DNA of 64,000 nucleotides. Origin: Streptomyces sp. MUM 178J. Lineage in GTDB: Bacteria; Actinomycetota; Actinomycetes; Streptomycetales; Streptomycetaceae. The stretch is from NCBI RefSeq assembly GCF_022414575.1, contig NZ_JADWYQ010000012.1, positions 62,001 through 126,000 of the forward strand, written 5' to 3'. The notes beneath the pieces were generated by a model, which was given only the letters and a program-made list of their open reading frames with translations, had not been told where the DNA came from and did no database searches. The position numbers were made by a program, and so were the translations under genes. Below are positions 56,201-64,000 of the stretch, piece by piece (positions within the stretch are counted from its first letter, which is position 1; each line of letters starts with the position of its first letter).

Positions 56201-56266
56201 TGTTACAACGGTGTCAGTGAGGCGCATTGGCAGCTACTGCCTGAACCTGCTGGAGGTGTTTTCACA

Positions 56267-56698
56267 ATGTTGATGCGCACCGACCCCTTCCGTGAGCTGG
56301 ACCGGCTGGCCCAGCAGCTGATGGGCCCGGGCACCTGGTCGAAGCCGTCGGCGATGCCGATGGACGCCTACCGCGAGGGCGACGACTACGTGGTGGCCTT
56401 CGACCTTCCCGGCGTCAGCCCGGACGCGATCGACATCGACGTCGAGCGGAACATGCTCACTGTCAAGGCCGAGCGGCGGCCGGCGGCGAAGGCCGACGAC
56501 GTGCAGATGGAACTGTCCGAGCGGCCGCTGGGCGTCTTCTCCCGCCAGATCGTGCTCGCCGACACGCTCGACACCGAGCACATCCAGGCCGACTACGACG
56601 CGGGTGTGCTGACCCTGCGCATCCCGATCGCCGAGCGTGCCAAGCCTCGCAAGATCTCCATCGGCGTCGGCTCCGGCCGCAAGGAGATCTCCGGCTGA
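56267..56698 (+). CDS. Small heat shock protein, Hsp20/Hsp18 family
   Basis: A 143-residue alpha-crystallin-type chaperone that holds unfolded proteins. The alpha-crystallin domain spans about residues 36-125: [35 protein letters not shown] and the G-V-L-type signature [10 protein letters not shown]. The N-terminus ([19 protein letters not shown]) is typical of the actinobacterial type. GGAGG lies ten bases before the ATG. It is controlled with rheA from the shared operator region. Confidence 0.94.
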   Translation: MLMRTDPFRELDRLAQQLMGPGTWSKPSAMPMDAYREGDDYVVAFDLPGVSPDAIDIDVERNMLTVKAERRPAAKADDVQMELSERPLGVFSRQIVLADTLDTEHIQADYDAGVLTLRIPIAERAKPRKISIGVGSGRKEISG

Positions 56699-56818
56699 CA
56701 CCTGCCGGACAGGTGCGGAGGACGGGCACCAGCTCTCCCTCCCATCCCGCCCTCCGCACCCCGCCCTATCCCGCCCTCCGTACCCGCGCCGTCCGAAGAA
56801 GAAGGGGCGGCGGCTGGG

Positions 56819-57004
56819 ATGACTCTGCGACGCGAAGCCTTCCTCGACCAGGTGCAGGAACGTGGTGAGTACAGCACGGTGGAGGAAGCCGAGCGGGCGG
56901 CCCGCGTGGCGCTCGCCCTGCTCGGTGCGCACCTGGTCGGCGAGGTGTGCGCCCGGCTCGCCACGCGGCTGCCGGAGGAGTTCGCCCTGATCCTGCCCGT
57001 GTGA
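56819..57004 (+). CDS. Short DUF2267-like protein, probably truncated
   Basis: A 61-residue frame reading TLRREAFLDQVQERGEYSTV, then EEAERAARVALALLG and ARLATRLPEEF. This matches the first half of DUF2267 proteins, which are normally about twice as long. The sequence ends LILPV and a stop where the second repeat would begin. It may be a shortened gene or a relic. DUF2267 proteins often accompany hsp20 and stress genes in Streptomyces. Confidence 0.6.
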   Translation: MTLRREAFLDQVQERGEYSTVEEAERAARVALALLGAHLVGEVCARLATRLPEEFALILPV

Positions 57005-57089
57005 CGCAGACGACCGGCTGCCGGGAAAAGGGGGGCCACATCTCAGGTCGTCACCGGACGCCCCCCTCCCGGCACACCGGGACGAAAGA

Positions 57090-57475
57090 ATGTTCAACTT
57101 GGACCGCATGCAGAAGGAAAGGCCCGTGCACCTCGTCGGGATCGGCGGATGCAACACGAGTGCGCTGGCCGGCGCGCTTCACCAGCGCGGCTACACGGTC
57201 ACGGGCTTCGACATCGCGAACGGCCCCAACGTGCGGGCACTCACGCAGGCGGGGATCCAGGTGTCCATCGGACACGCCAGTTCCAACCTGTCCGACAGCA
57301 CCCAGCTCGTCGTCGCGTCCCTCGTCGCGGTGGGCCGTACGAACCCGTAGGTCCTCCAGGGCGAGGAGTGGGGGTGAGGACGGTCGACCGGGCGGAACTG
57401 CCGGCCGCCATCATGGCGCAGCACTCCGAGTCCATCGCCGTCTCGGGTGCCTTCCAACTTCTTCTCGGTCGCTGA
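57090..57475 (+). pseudogene. Relic of a MurC-like ligase N-terminus
   Basis: From ATG 57090 the frame gives RPVHLVGIGGCNTSALAGAL, HQRGYTVTGFD and VSIGHASSNLSDSTQLVVAS, ending VGRTNP and a stop. This is the Rossmann-type first domain of UDP-N-acetylmuramate-alanine ligases. Past the stop, another frame continues the pattern with RAELPAAIMAQHSESIAVSG up to a stop at 57475, just before the ATP-binding loop would occur. One frameshift and loss of the central and C-terminal domains make it non-functional. Confidence 0.65.
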
Positions 57476-57776
57476 ACCGGCGGATCGACCCGACGGCGGT
57501 CCGGTATGCGTCACGGGTCGTTCGTCACTGACGCAAGAGAGCCGCCGGGTCCGAGGAAACCTCCCAGCCGTTCGGGCTGGAGATGAAGGAGCGGACATGC
57601 GGGCGTGGGGGGCCGAGTGCGCCCCGGCGGCTCCGTTCGCCTGCTCACCGCTCTCTTTGTGGTCGAACCGGCGGGCGGCTGTGGGGATGTGCAGGTCGAG
57701 ACGTTACGCCCCCCTTGCCTGGACACCTTTCTTGTGGTGTGCAGCTTTTCGTCGGACCTGAAGGCGGAGGCGGGGT

Positions 57777-57860
57777 CGCTTGGCTGTACTCGACTTTACA
57801 TATTGTCTTATTTGTTTCTCGTTCCCTTGTAGTGCCATCCGGTGATGCGGATAACTAGGT
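57777..57860. promoter_or_regulatory. AT-rich segment upstream of the lasso peptide cluster
   Basis: A sharp drop in GC content (runs such as TTTACATATTGTCTTATTTG) in an otherwise very GC-rich window. TTGTAG (57827-57832) and ATAACT (57851-57856), 18 bases apart, could be -35 and -10 elements of the lasso operon, 120 bases before the precursor gene. The segment 57476-57776 before it shows no gene. Confidence 0.4.
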
Positions 57861-57978
57861 GCGGCGTCCGCTTCTGCCTCGGGTTCCCGACGAGCCCTGG
57901 GCAGGCTGTCAGCGCATCGGATGTGCCGTGCGCCGTCGGCCAGGGAAGCAGTCGTGATTCCTGACTTGAGGAGAGGTC

Positions 57979-58089
57979 ATGAAGAAGGCCTACGAAGCGC
58001 CGACGCTCGTCCGGCTCGGGACGTTCCGGAAGAAGACCGGGCTCCTGCAGAGCTCCGGCAACGACCGGCTGATCCTGAGCAAGAACTGA
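57979..58089 (+). CDS. Lasso peptide precursor, citrulassin family
   Basis: A 36-residue precursor. The leader MKKAYEAPTLVRLGTFRKKT plus G is followed by the core LLQSSGNDRLILSKN (15 residues). The leader has the Y-x2-P-x-L-x2-LG motif recognised by the B1 protein and threonine at the penultimate position. The ring would join Leu1 to Asp8. The pattern closely matches citrulassin A (LLGLAGNDRLVLSKN as I recall it), including Arg9, which is citrullinated in citrulassins. GAGGAGAGG precedes the ATG. The cyclase gene follows at 26 bases. Confidence 0.93.
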   Translation: MKKAYEAPTLVRLGTFRKKTGLLQSSGNDRLILSKN

Positions 58090-58115
58090 CGACCGACGGT
58101 TCCTGACCTGACGTC

Positions 58116-59954
58116 ATGACTGAACTGCACGCGAGTGCGGGGACGGGCCCCGGCGACGCGCACTTCGCGGTCTTCACCGATCGCGAGGACGCGGCCGCCG
58201 TGGCCCGCTCCTTCGCCCACCCAGGCACACGCGTCCTCAAACACCCCTCCGGCAGGCCCTGGCTGGTGGGGAAGTGGGACGAGGCGGAGGCCGTCACGGC
58301 GTACGCCGGCAGCGCGGCCCTCGCCATCATCGGCTGCTGCCCGATCGATGCCGCCGCATTGGAGCGCCACGCCGCGCGGTTGCGCGATCTGGCGGAACTG
58401 GACGTGCTGGCTCGTTCCCTGCCCGGCAGCTTCCACCTCGTTGCCGCGTTGGACGGCGGCCTCAGGGTGCAGGGAACGGCGTCCGGGCTCCGGTTGGTCT
58501 TCCACGCCGCCGTGGACGGCATACGGGTGGCCGCCACCCGCGCCGACATACTCGCCGACACGCTCGGTGCCGCCCCCGACGAGCAACGACTGGCGGTGCG
58601 GCTGCTGTGGCCGGTCTCCTATCCGCTGTTCGAGACATCGCTCTGGCGCGAGGTCACTGCTGTTCCTCCGCAGGACGCACTGATTGTCGGAGCAGACGGG
58701 CGCAGTGCGCGTCACTCGCGCTGGTGGACGCCACCGGAGCCGGTCCGCACCCTTGCCGACGGCGCTCCGTTGGTCCGCGAGGCCCTGACCGAGGCGGTTG
58801 ATGCCCGCACCCGCCAAGGCGGTGTGGTCAGCTGCGACCTTTCCGGCGGCCTGGACTCCACCTCCATCTGCTTCCTGGCCGACCGCTCCACCGCCAAGGT
58901 GGTGGCGAGCACGTGGCCGGGGCGCGATCCCGCTGACACCGACCTGTACTGGGCCGAGCAGGCCGCGAAGCGCCTGCCGGACGTCGAGCACGTGGTGTGG
59001 GACGCCGACGCCTCGCCGCTGGTGTACGACGATCTGCTCGGCATCGACGACCTGCTGGACGAACCCACCATCGGGGTCATGGACCGCTCACGAGTCCTGC
59101 ACCATCTGCCGGGCATGGCCGCGCGGGGCAGCCGGCTGCATCTGACGGGCATCGGCGGCGACCACGTGGCCTGGTGCTCCGAGGCGTACTACCACCGGCT
59201 GCTGCGTACCCGGCCGCTGTTCGCGCTGCGGCAGCTGCGCGGTTTCCGGGCCCTGTGGCAGTGGCCCCTCGGCGCCATGGTCCGCGCGCTGGCCGACTCC
59301 CGCCCGTACGGGAGGTGGCTCGCCGACACCGCCGGTCACCTGCGAGACCCGGCCCCCGCCACCGTCAGCACCAGTCTCGGCTGGGGCATGCCCCCACGCC
59401 TCTTCGACTGGGTGACCCCCGAGGCCGAACGCATGGCCAAGCGGGCGCTGCGGGAGGCGGGTGCAACGGCCATGCCGCTGCACCCGGACCGCGGAATGCA
59501 CGCTGACCTGGAGCAGATCCGCTCCTGCACCCGCATCATTCGCCAGTGGGACCGCATGGCCGCCAAGGCGGGCGTGCCGATGGCCTCGCCGTTCCTCGAC
59601 GACCGCGTGATCGAGGCGTCCCTCGCCGTGCGGCCCAGCGAACGCGTGTCCCCCTGGCAGTACAAGCCGCTCCTGACCGCGGCGATGCGGGGCATCGTGC
59701 CCGAGGCGTGCCTGCGGCGTGCCAACAAGGCCGCCGCCTCCATGGACGCGGCAGAGGGACTGCGTCGGCACCGCGCCGACCTGCTGGCGCTGTGGGAGAA
59801 CTCCCGGCTGGAACAACTCGGCCTGGTCGACGGGAACGCGCTGCGCCAGCTCGCCCAGCGCCCCTCCGCCCCTGGTCTGCGCGACGCCATCCTCTACTCC
59901 ACCATCGCCTCCGAAGTATGGCTTCGCGGCCTGTCCCCCGCCCGCACCAGCTAG
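58116..59954 (+). CDS. Lasso peptide macrolactam synthetase (asparagine synthase-like, C protein)
   Basis: A 612-residue ATP-dependent cyclase. The PP-loop SGGLDS is at residues 243-248, and the second ATP/magnesium region reads LTGIGGDHVAWC. The N-terminal part resembles the glutaminase domain of asparagine synthetase without its catalytic cysteine, as usual for lasso cyclases. It adenylates the core Asp8 side chain and joins it to Leu1. It follows the precursor and is followed at 32 bases by the B1 gene. Confidence 0.93.
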   Translation: MTELHASAGTGPGDAHFAVFTDREDAAAVARSFAHPGTRVLKHPSGRPWLVGKWDEAEAVTAYAGSAALAIIGCCPIDAAALERHAARLRDLAELDVLARSLPGSFHLVAALDGGLRVQGTASGLRLVFHAAVDGIRVAATRADILADTLGAAPDEQRLAVRLLWPVSYPLFETSLWREVTAVPPQDALIVGADGRSARHSRWWTPPEPVRTLADGAPLVREALTEAVDARTRQGGVVSCDLSGGLDSTSICFLADRSTAKVVASTWPGRDPADTDLYWAEQAAKRLPDVEHVVWDADASPLVYDDLLGIDDLLDEPTIGVMDRSRVLHHLPGMAARGSRLHLTGIGGDHVAWCSEAYYHRLLRTRPLFALRQLRGFRALWQWPLGAMVRALADSRPYGRWLADTAGHLRDPAPATVSTSLGWGMPPRLFDWVTPEAERMAKRALREAGATAMPLHPDRGMHADLEQIRSCTRIIRQWDRMAAKAGVPMASPFLDDRVIEASLAVRPSERVSPWQYKPLLTAAMRGIVPEACLRRANKAAASMDAAEGLRRHRADLLALWENSRLEQLGLVDGNALRQLAQRPSAPGLRDAILYSTIASEVWLRGLSPARTS

Positions 59955-59986
59955 GGCAAGTCACCGGAGAAAGGCAGTCACCCACC

Positions 59987-60241
59987 ATGGCATTGCGGTT
60001 CGGCCCCGATGTCTCCACCGCGGAGACCGACTACGGCACCGTCCTGCTGGACCAGCGCAGCGGAGACTACTGGGAGCTCAACCCCACCGGCACCCTGGTG
60101 GTGCAGACCCTCCTCGACGGCGGCGACGAAGCCTCGGCTGTCGACGCGATCGTCACGGAGTTCGACATCGACCGGGCCCGGGCGCAGCAGGACGTTTCCG
60201 CTCTTGTGCAGGAACTGCGGACGTCGGGGCTGGCCAGATGA
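59987..60241 (+). CDS. Lasso peptide leader-binding protein (PqqD-like, B1)
   Basis: An 84-residue RiPP recognition element that binds the leader and presents it to B2. The segment VLLDQRSGDYWELNPTGTLV then VQTLLDGGDEASAV is the PqqD-like winged helix pattern. GGAGAAAGG precedes the ATG. It overlaps the B2 gene by four bases. Confidence 0.92.
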   Translation: MALRFGPDVSTAETDYGTVLLDQRSGDYWELNPTGTLVVQTLLDGGDEASAVDAIVTEFDIDRARAQQDVSALVQELRTSGLAR

Positions 60242-60681
60242 CGACACCGAGCGCCCTGGAGCGACCGACCGGCGTTCCCCTCGTCCGGCGCCTTGCCGCT
60301 CGCCTCGTCCTGCTCCCCGCCCTCGCGCTGTCGCTGCTGCCACCGCGCCGGATCCGCGCCGTCCTCGGCGTCGTAAGCCGCGGCGCCACGCCGGCCACCG
60401 CCACACGGGCGAGGAACGCCCGGGACGCGATGTGCGCGGTCAGCCTGCTGTGCGCCGGTCCGAAGGGTTGTCTGCCCCGCTCGCTGGGCGCCGCCCTGCT
60501 GTGTCGGCTCACGGGCAGCTGGCCTACGTGGTGCACTGGGGCGAGTGTGGTGCCTCCCTTCAACGCGCACGCCTGGATCGAGGCGGAGGGCCGGCCCGTC
60601 GGCGAAGGCGTACCGGACGACTACTTCGCGCGGTTGATCGCGGTGGGGCCCGTGACGCCGAACCGGCCGCCTTCCCCATGA
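60238..60681 (+). CDS. Lasso peptide leader peptidase (B2, transglutaminase-like)
   Basis: A 147-residue protease that cuts after the leader. The catalytic cysteine is in GPKGCLPRSLG and the histidine in FNAHAWIE; the acidic partner probably lies in the segment after it. The N-terminal half is helical. It overlaps B1 and the ABC gene by four bases each, so B1, B2 and D are translated in coupling. Confidence 0.92.
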   Translation: MTTPSALERPTGVPLVRRLAARLVLLPALALSLLPPRRIRAVLGVVSRGATPATATRARNARDAMCAVSLLCAGPKGCLPRSLGAALLCRLTGSWPTWCTGASVVPPFNAHAWIEAEGRPVGEGVPDDYFARLIAVGPVTPNRPPSP

Positions 60682-62489
60682 CGGATTCCCCGGTGGGGGC
60701 GCCGGACCGCTCGACACGGGTCGCGGTGGCCACCATGTACCGTCTCACCAGCGGACACCGGGCCTCGATCATCGTGGCTACCGTGCTCACCCTCGTGGGC
60801 TCCGCCCTCGGGCTCGCCCAGCCCCTCGTCGCAAAGCAGATCGTGGACGCGAGCGGCCACGGCCAGGCCTATTGGCCACTCCTGCTCCTCTTGGCCGTTC
60901 TCTTCGTCACCGAGGCGGCCACCGGCGCCATCGGCCGCTTTGTCCTGGAGCGCATGGGGGAAAGAGTCGTACGGCAACTTCGCCACGGTCTCGTCGGAGG
61001 ACTGCTGAGGCTGGAGATGCGGGAATACGACCGCCACCGCAGCGGTGACCTGATCTCCCGCGTGACCACCGACACCACCCTGCTCAGGGAAGTGGTCTCC
61101 CAGGCCCTAGTCGACCTCGTCACAGGAGCTCTCGTCGCGGCCGGTGCGATCGGCCTGATGATGTGGATAGACCCGCTGCTGCTTGTTCTGGTCGCGCTGA
61201 CCGTGGCGACCGCCGCCGCGGTCGTGGCATCGCTGCTGAAGGGCATCCGGGCCGCGTCCGAACACATGCAGAACTCCGTCGGCGCGATCGCCGCCGACCT
61301 CGAACGCGCACTCGGCGCTCTGCCGATGGTGAGGGTGCACCGTGCCGAGGACCGCGAAGCACAGCGCATCGACGAACGCATCGAGTCCGCACACGACGCG
61401 GGTGTCCGGACCGCGAAACTCGCCTCTGTGATGAGCCCGGCCGTCGAGCTCGCCGTCCAGGGATCCTTCCTGCTCGTCCTGGTCGTCGGCGGCCTGCGCG
61501 TCACAGGCCACGCCAACTCTCTCGGCGACCTCGTCGCCTTCCTGCTGTACGCCTCCTACCTCGTGCTGCCCCTGTCGTCGGTCTTCCGCGCGGTCGGCCT
61601 GATCCAGCGCGGCATGGGCGCCTACCAGCGCATCGAACAGGCGCTGGCCCTGCCCACAGAGCCCTTACAGCCGGAGATACCGGCTGCACGGGCACACACG
61701 CCCAGGCCGGTGGCCGCGCCGAGCATCCCGATCGACGCCCCCGTCCTCACCCTGCGGGACCTCACCTTCGGCTACGACCCCGATCGGCCGGTCCTGCGCG
61801 GCGCGACCCTCACCGTGCCGCACCGGTGCCAAACGGCCCTGGTCGGCCGATCAGGTGCAGGCAAGAGCACGATCTTCGCCCTCGTAGCCCGGTTCTACGA
61901 ACCAGATTCCGGCACCCTGCTCTTCGACGGCCGGCCCGCCACCGAACTGACGCGCGCCGAGTGCCGCGAACGCATCGCCGTCGTCGACCAGAACACCCAC
62001 GTCGTCCACGGCACCCTGCGCGACAACATCACCTACGCCCTGCCCTACGCCACCGAGGCCGAAGTGCGACGCGTCGTCGAACTCGCTCAGCTCGACGACG
62101 TCGTACGCCGACTGCACGGCGGGCTGGCCGGCATGCTCGGCGAGCGCGGCAGCACTCTCTCGGGAGGCGAACGCCAGCGTGTCGCCCTCGCCCGCGCCCT
62201 GCTGGCCCGCCCGCGACTCCTGCTGCTTGACGAACCCACGTCCCACCTCGACGCCGTCAACGAAACCGCGCTCACCGCTGTGATGAAGGACATCGCCCAG
62301 GAATGTGCCGTACTGGTGATCGCACACCGGCTCTCCACCATCCAGCACGCCGACCGGATCGTCGTGCTGGACAACGGCCGCACCATCGCCGCTGGCCGGC
62401 ACGAGGAGCTGCTCACCAGCAGCGCCACCTACCGCGAACTGGCGGCCGGACAAATGCTCCGCCGCCCGCCCACTGCCGCTCTCCCGTGA
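60678..62489 (+). CDS. ABC transporter of the lasso peptide (D protein)
   Basis: A 603-residue half-transporter with six membrane segments (about 30-330) fused to an ATPase. Walker A is GRSGAGKST (lysine near 396), the signature is LSGGERQR and Walker B is LLLLDEPTSHLD. It exports the mature lasso peptide and gives immunity. A leucine at 61665-61667 is a TTA codon, so the exporter may be limited by the bldA tRNA. No peptidylarginine deiminase gene is present beside it. Confidence 0.92.
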   Translation: MTDSPVGAPDRSTRVAVATMYRLTSGHRASIIVATVLTLVGSALGLAQPLVAKQIVDASGHGQAYWPLLLLLAVLFVTEAATGAIGRFVLERMGERVVRQLRHGLVGGLLRLEMREYDRHRSGDLISRVTTDTTLLREVVSQALVDLVTGALVAAGAIGLMMWIDPLLLVLVALTVATAAAVVASLLKGIRAASEHMQNSVGAIAADLERALGALPMVRVHRAEDREAQRIDERIESAHDAGVRTAKLASVMSPAVELAVQGSFLLVLVVGGLRVTGHANSLGDLVAFLLYASYLVLPLSSVFRAVGLIQRGMGAYQRIEQALALPTEPLQPEIPAARAHTPRPVAAPSIPIDAPVLTLRDLTFGYDPDRPVLRGATLTVPHRCQTALVGRSGAGKSTIFALVARFYEPDSGTLLFDGRPATELTRAECRERIAVVDQNTHVVHGTLRDNITYALPYATEAEVRRVVELAQLDDVVRRLHGGLAGMLGERGSTLSGGERQRVALARALLARPRLLLLDEPTSHLDAVNETALTAVMKDIAQECAVLVIAHRLSTIQHADRIVVLDNGRTIAAGRHEELLTSSATYRELAAGQMLRRPPTAALP

Positions 62490-62529
62490 CGACCAGCGTC
62501 CACACCCGCACACGAAGCCTGCGCGGGTC

Positions 62530-63900
62530 TGTCCAATCAACGGCTGATCTTGGTTGTTGAGTCAGTTGCTGGTGGTGGGGGTGAGGCGTCCTTCGAAGGC
62601 GATCTGGAAGGCGTTCAGGGGTGCCTTCCAGCGCATCGTCCAGCGGCGGCGACCCTTGCCGGTCGGATCCAGCGACATGAGCGCCATGTAGACGCACTTC
62701 AACGCGGCGTTCTCCGACGGGAAGTGGCCGCGAGCCCTCACGGCCTTGCGGATGCGGGCGTTCACGCTCTCAATCGCATTTGTGCTGCAGATGACCTTGC
62801 GGATCTCGACGTCGAAGGAGAGGAAGGGCGCCATCTCGGCCCAGGCGTCGGACCACAGCTTGATCACGGCCGGATACTTGGTGCCCCACTTCTCGGAGAA
62901 CTCCAGGAACCGTTCGGTCGCGGCGGCCTCGCTCGGGGCGGTGTAGACGGGCTTGAGATCCTTCGCGACCTTGTCCCAGTCCTGCCGGGCCACGTAGCGG
63001 ATGCTGTTCCGAATCAGATGAACTATGCATGTTTGCACCACAGTTCGCGGCCAGACGGTCTCGACCGCGTCCGGCAGGCCCTTCAATCCGTCACAGACGA
63101 GCATGAGCACGTCCTCGACGCCGCGGTTGCGGAGCTCGGTGAACACGCTGAGCCAGTGCTTCGCGCCCTCGCCGCCGTCTCCGGCCCAGATCCCCAGGAT
63201 GTCCCGGGTGCCCTCCACGGTGACGGCCATGGCGAGGTAGATCGGCCGGTTGGCGACCTGGCCGTCGCGGATCTTCACGTTGATGGCGTCCACGAAGACG
63301 ACCGGGTAGACGCGGTCGAGGGGACGTGACTGCCATTCGGCCATGCCCTCCATCACCTTGTCCGTGATCGTGGTGATGGTCTGCTTGGACACGTCTGCCC
63401 CGTACACCTCGGCCAGATGAGCCGATATCTCCCCGTGGGTCAGGCCCTTCGCGGACAGCGACAGCACATCTCGTCGACGCCGGTCAGGCGCCGCTGCCGC
63501 TTCTTGACGATCTGCGGCTCGAAGGTGCCGGCCACATCCCTCGGCACCTTCACCTCGACCGGTCCGACGTCGGTCAGCACTGTCTTGGTGCGGGTGCCGT
63601 TGCGGCTGTTGCCGCTGTTCCGGCCCGCCGCGTCGTGCTTGCCGTAGCCGACATGATCGGTGATCTCGCCCTCCAGGGCGGACTCCAGCACCCGCTTCGT
63701 CAGCTGCTGCAACAGCCCGCCCTCACCAGTCAGCTGCAGCCCGTCATTGCGGGCGCGGTCGACCAGCGTCGCGATCAACTGCTCGTCCGACACCGCCTCC
63801 GCAGCCGACTCGACGACCGGCTCTTCCACGGTCTCGTGCTCGGTGATGGCCTCGCTCATCAGGCGTCTCCTTGATCATCGGATCCGCCGTTGATTAGACA
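62530..63900. mobile_element. IS256-family insertion sequence, about 1.37 kb
   Basis: Terminal inverted repeats match at 18 of 20 positions: TGTCCAATCAACGGCTGATC at 62530-62549 and, on the other strand, TGTCTAATCAACGGCGGATC at 63881-63900. The weaker match may extend five bases outward. I do not see an 8- or 9-bp target duplication at the ends. The element contains one transposase gene split by a frameshift. It sits 40 bases after the lasso transporter. Confidence 0.85.
62562..63859 (-). pseudogene. IS256-family transposase with a single-base frameshift
   Basis: The N-terminal piece (63859 to about 63466) reads MSEAITEHETVEEPVVESAA through EVKVPRDVAGTFEPQIVKKR to GVDEM. The rest (about 63467 to 62562) continues LSLSAKGLTHGEISAHLAEV. 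The DDE residues are intact: VVFVDAINVKIRDG, LMLVCDGLKGLPDA and STNAIESVNARIRK. Joining needs one extra base after GVDEM (codon ATG followed by GTG CTG TCG). Apart from this the gene is full length, so the lesion is recent or a sequencing error. Confidence 0.88.
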
Positions 63901-63905
63901 CTCCC

Positions 63906-64000
63906 ACCCCTCATAGCCGGCTGCGCAGTGAGCAGTGTTCATCCTGAAGGCGCAGGTCAAGGGTCTGGCGTGTGTGGGTGAGTCCGGGCTCGTGCTGGTG
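63906..64000. other. Window end, possible start of another gene
   Basis: A rightward frame from a GTG near 63933 reads VFILKAQVKGLACVGESGLV to the window edge without a stop. No ribosome binding site is obvious and the family is not recognised. Confidence 0.25.

Noticed and set aside
55484..56266. A long N-terminal extension of the Hsp20 gene
   Set aside because: The upstream in-frame sequence is the antisense of the RheA-like gene; ATG 56267 has its own ribosome binding site and gives the family length.
57979..58089. A lasso core starting at Gly (GLLQSSGND) with a 9-residue ring
   Set aside because: The leader rule places threonine at position -2, which makes Leu the first core residue and Asp8 the acceptor, as in citrulassins.

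Overview
The window reads as chromosomal Streptomyces or a close relative. Codon third positions are very GC-rich, GTG starts are common, rare TTA codons sit in biosynthetic genes, and there is mycothiol-type formaldehyde chemistry, a lasso peptide cluster and an NRPS cluster. It looks like an accessory-rich region with many gene relics.

Region 1 (about 0.4-30 kb) is one large catabolic locus for glycine betaine or a related N-methylated amine. It encodes a BCCT importer, a Rieske oxygenase with its ferredoxin and two FAD reductases (demethylation releasing formaldehyde), and a dimethylglycine/sarcosine dehydrogenase with a folate domain, coupled to EtfBA and a membrane Fe-S oxidoreductase. 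S-(hydroxymethyl)mycothiol dehydrogenase with an MBL hydrolase handles formaldehyde. FolD, FolP and PurU handle folate one-carbon units, an FdhF/YdeP-type oxidoreductase and FdhD handle formate, and GlyA and SdaA convert glycine to serine to pyruvate. Ten copies of a 36-bp operator (two 17-bp half-palindromes two bases apart) plus two single copies sit in front of most of these genes. Two near-duplicate IclR regulators are the obvious candidates to bind them. The dehydrogenase and folD share a different inverted motif, probably bound by the GntR regulator. Relics show loss of a sarcosine oxidase beta gene, a lipoprotein gene and a pabB gene.

Region 2 (about 31-42.7 kb) is a compact NRPS cluster: SbnB and SbnA (2,3-diaminopropionate supply), an A-T protein, a C-A-T-TE protein, a methyltransferase, an ornithine-carbamoyltransferase-like enzyme, aspartate decarboxylase and a GNAT acetyltransferase. 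The second adenylation pocket resembles a glutamine pocket. Carbamoylated diaminopropionate (albizziine) is isosteric with glutamine, so a ureido-diaminopropionate dipeptide is a plausible product.

Region 3 (about 42.7-46.1 kb) is a decayed zone: a frameshifted quinone oxidoreductase, an XRE regulator divergent from an SDR, and a truncated IS3 element.

Region 4 (about 46.1-57.5 kb) is a hypoxia/stress block: narK divergent from narGHJI, an RheA-like repressor divergent from hsp20 with a perfect operator between them, and relics of a PNPOx-like protein, a DUF2267 protein and a MurC-like ligase.

Region 5 (about 57.9-62.5 kb) is a complete lasso peptide cluster (A-C-B1-B2-D) whose predicted core, LLQSSGNDRLILSKN, places it in the citrulassin family. 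A frameshifted IS256-type element (about 62.5-63.9 kb) closes the window.
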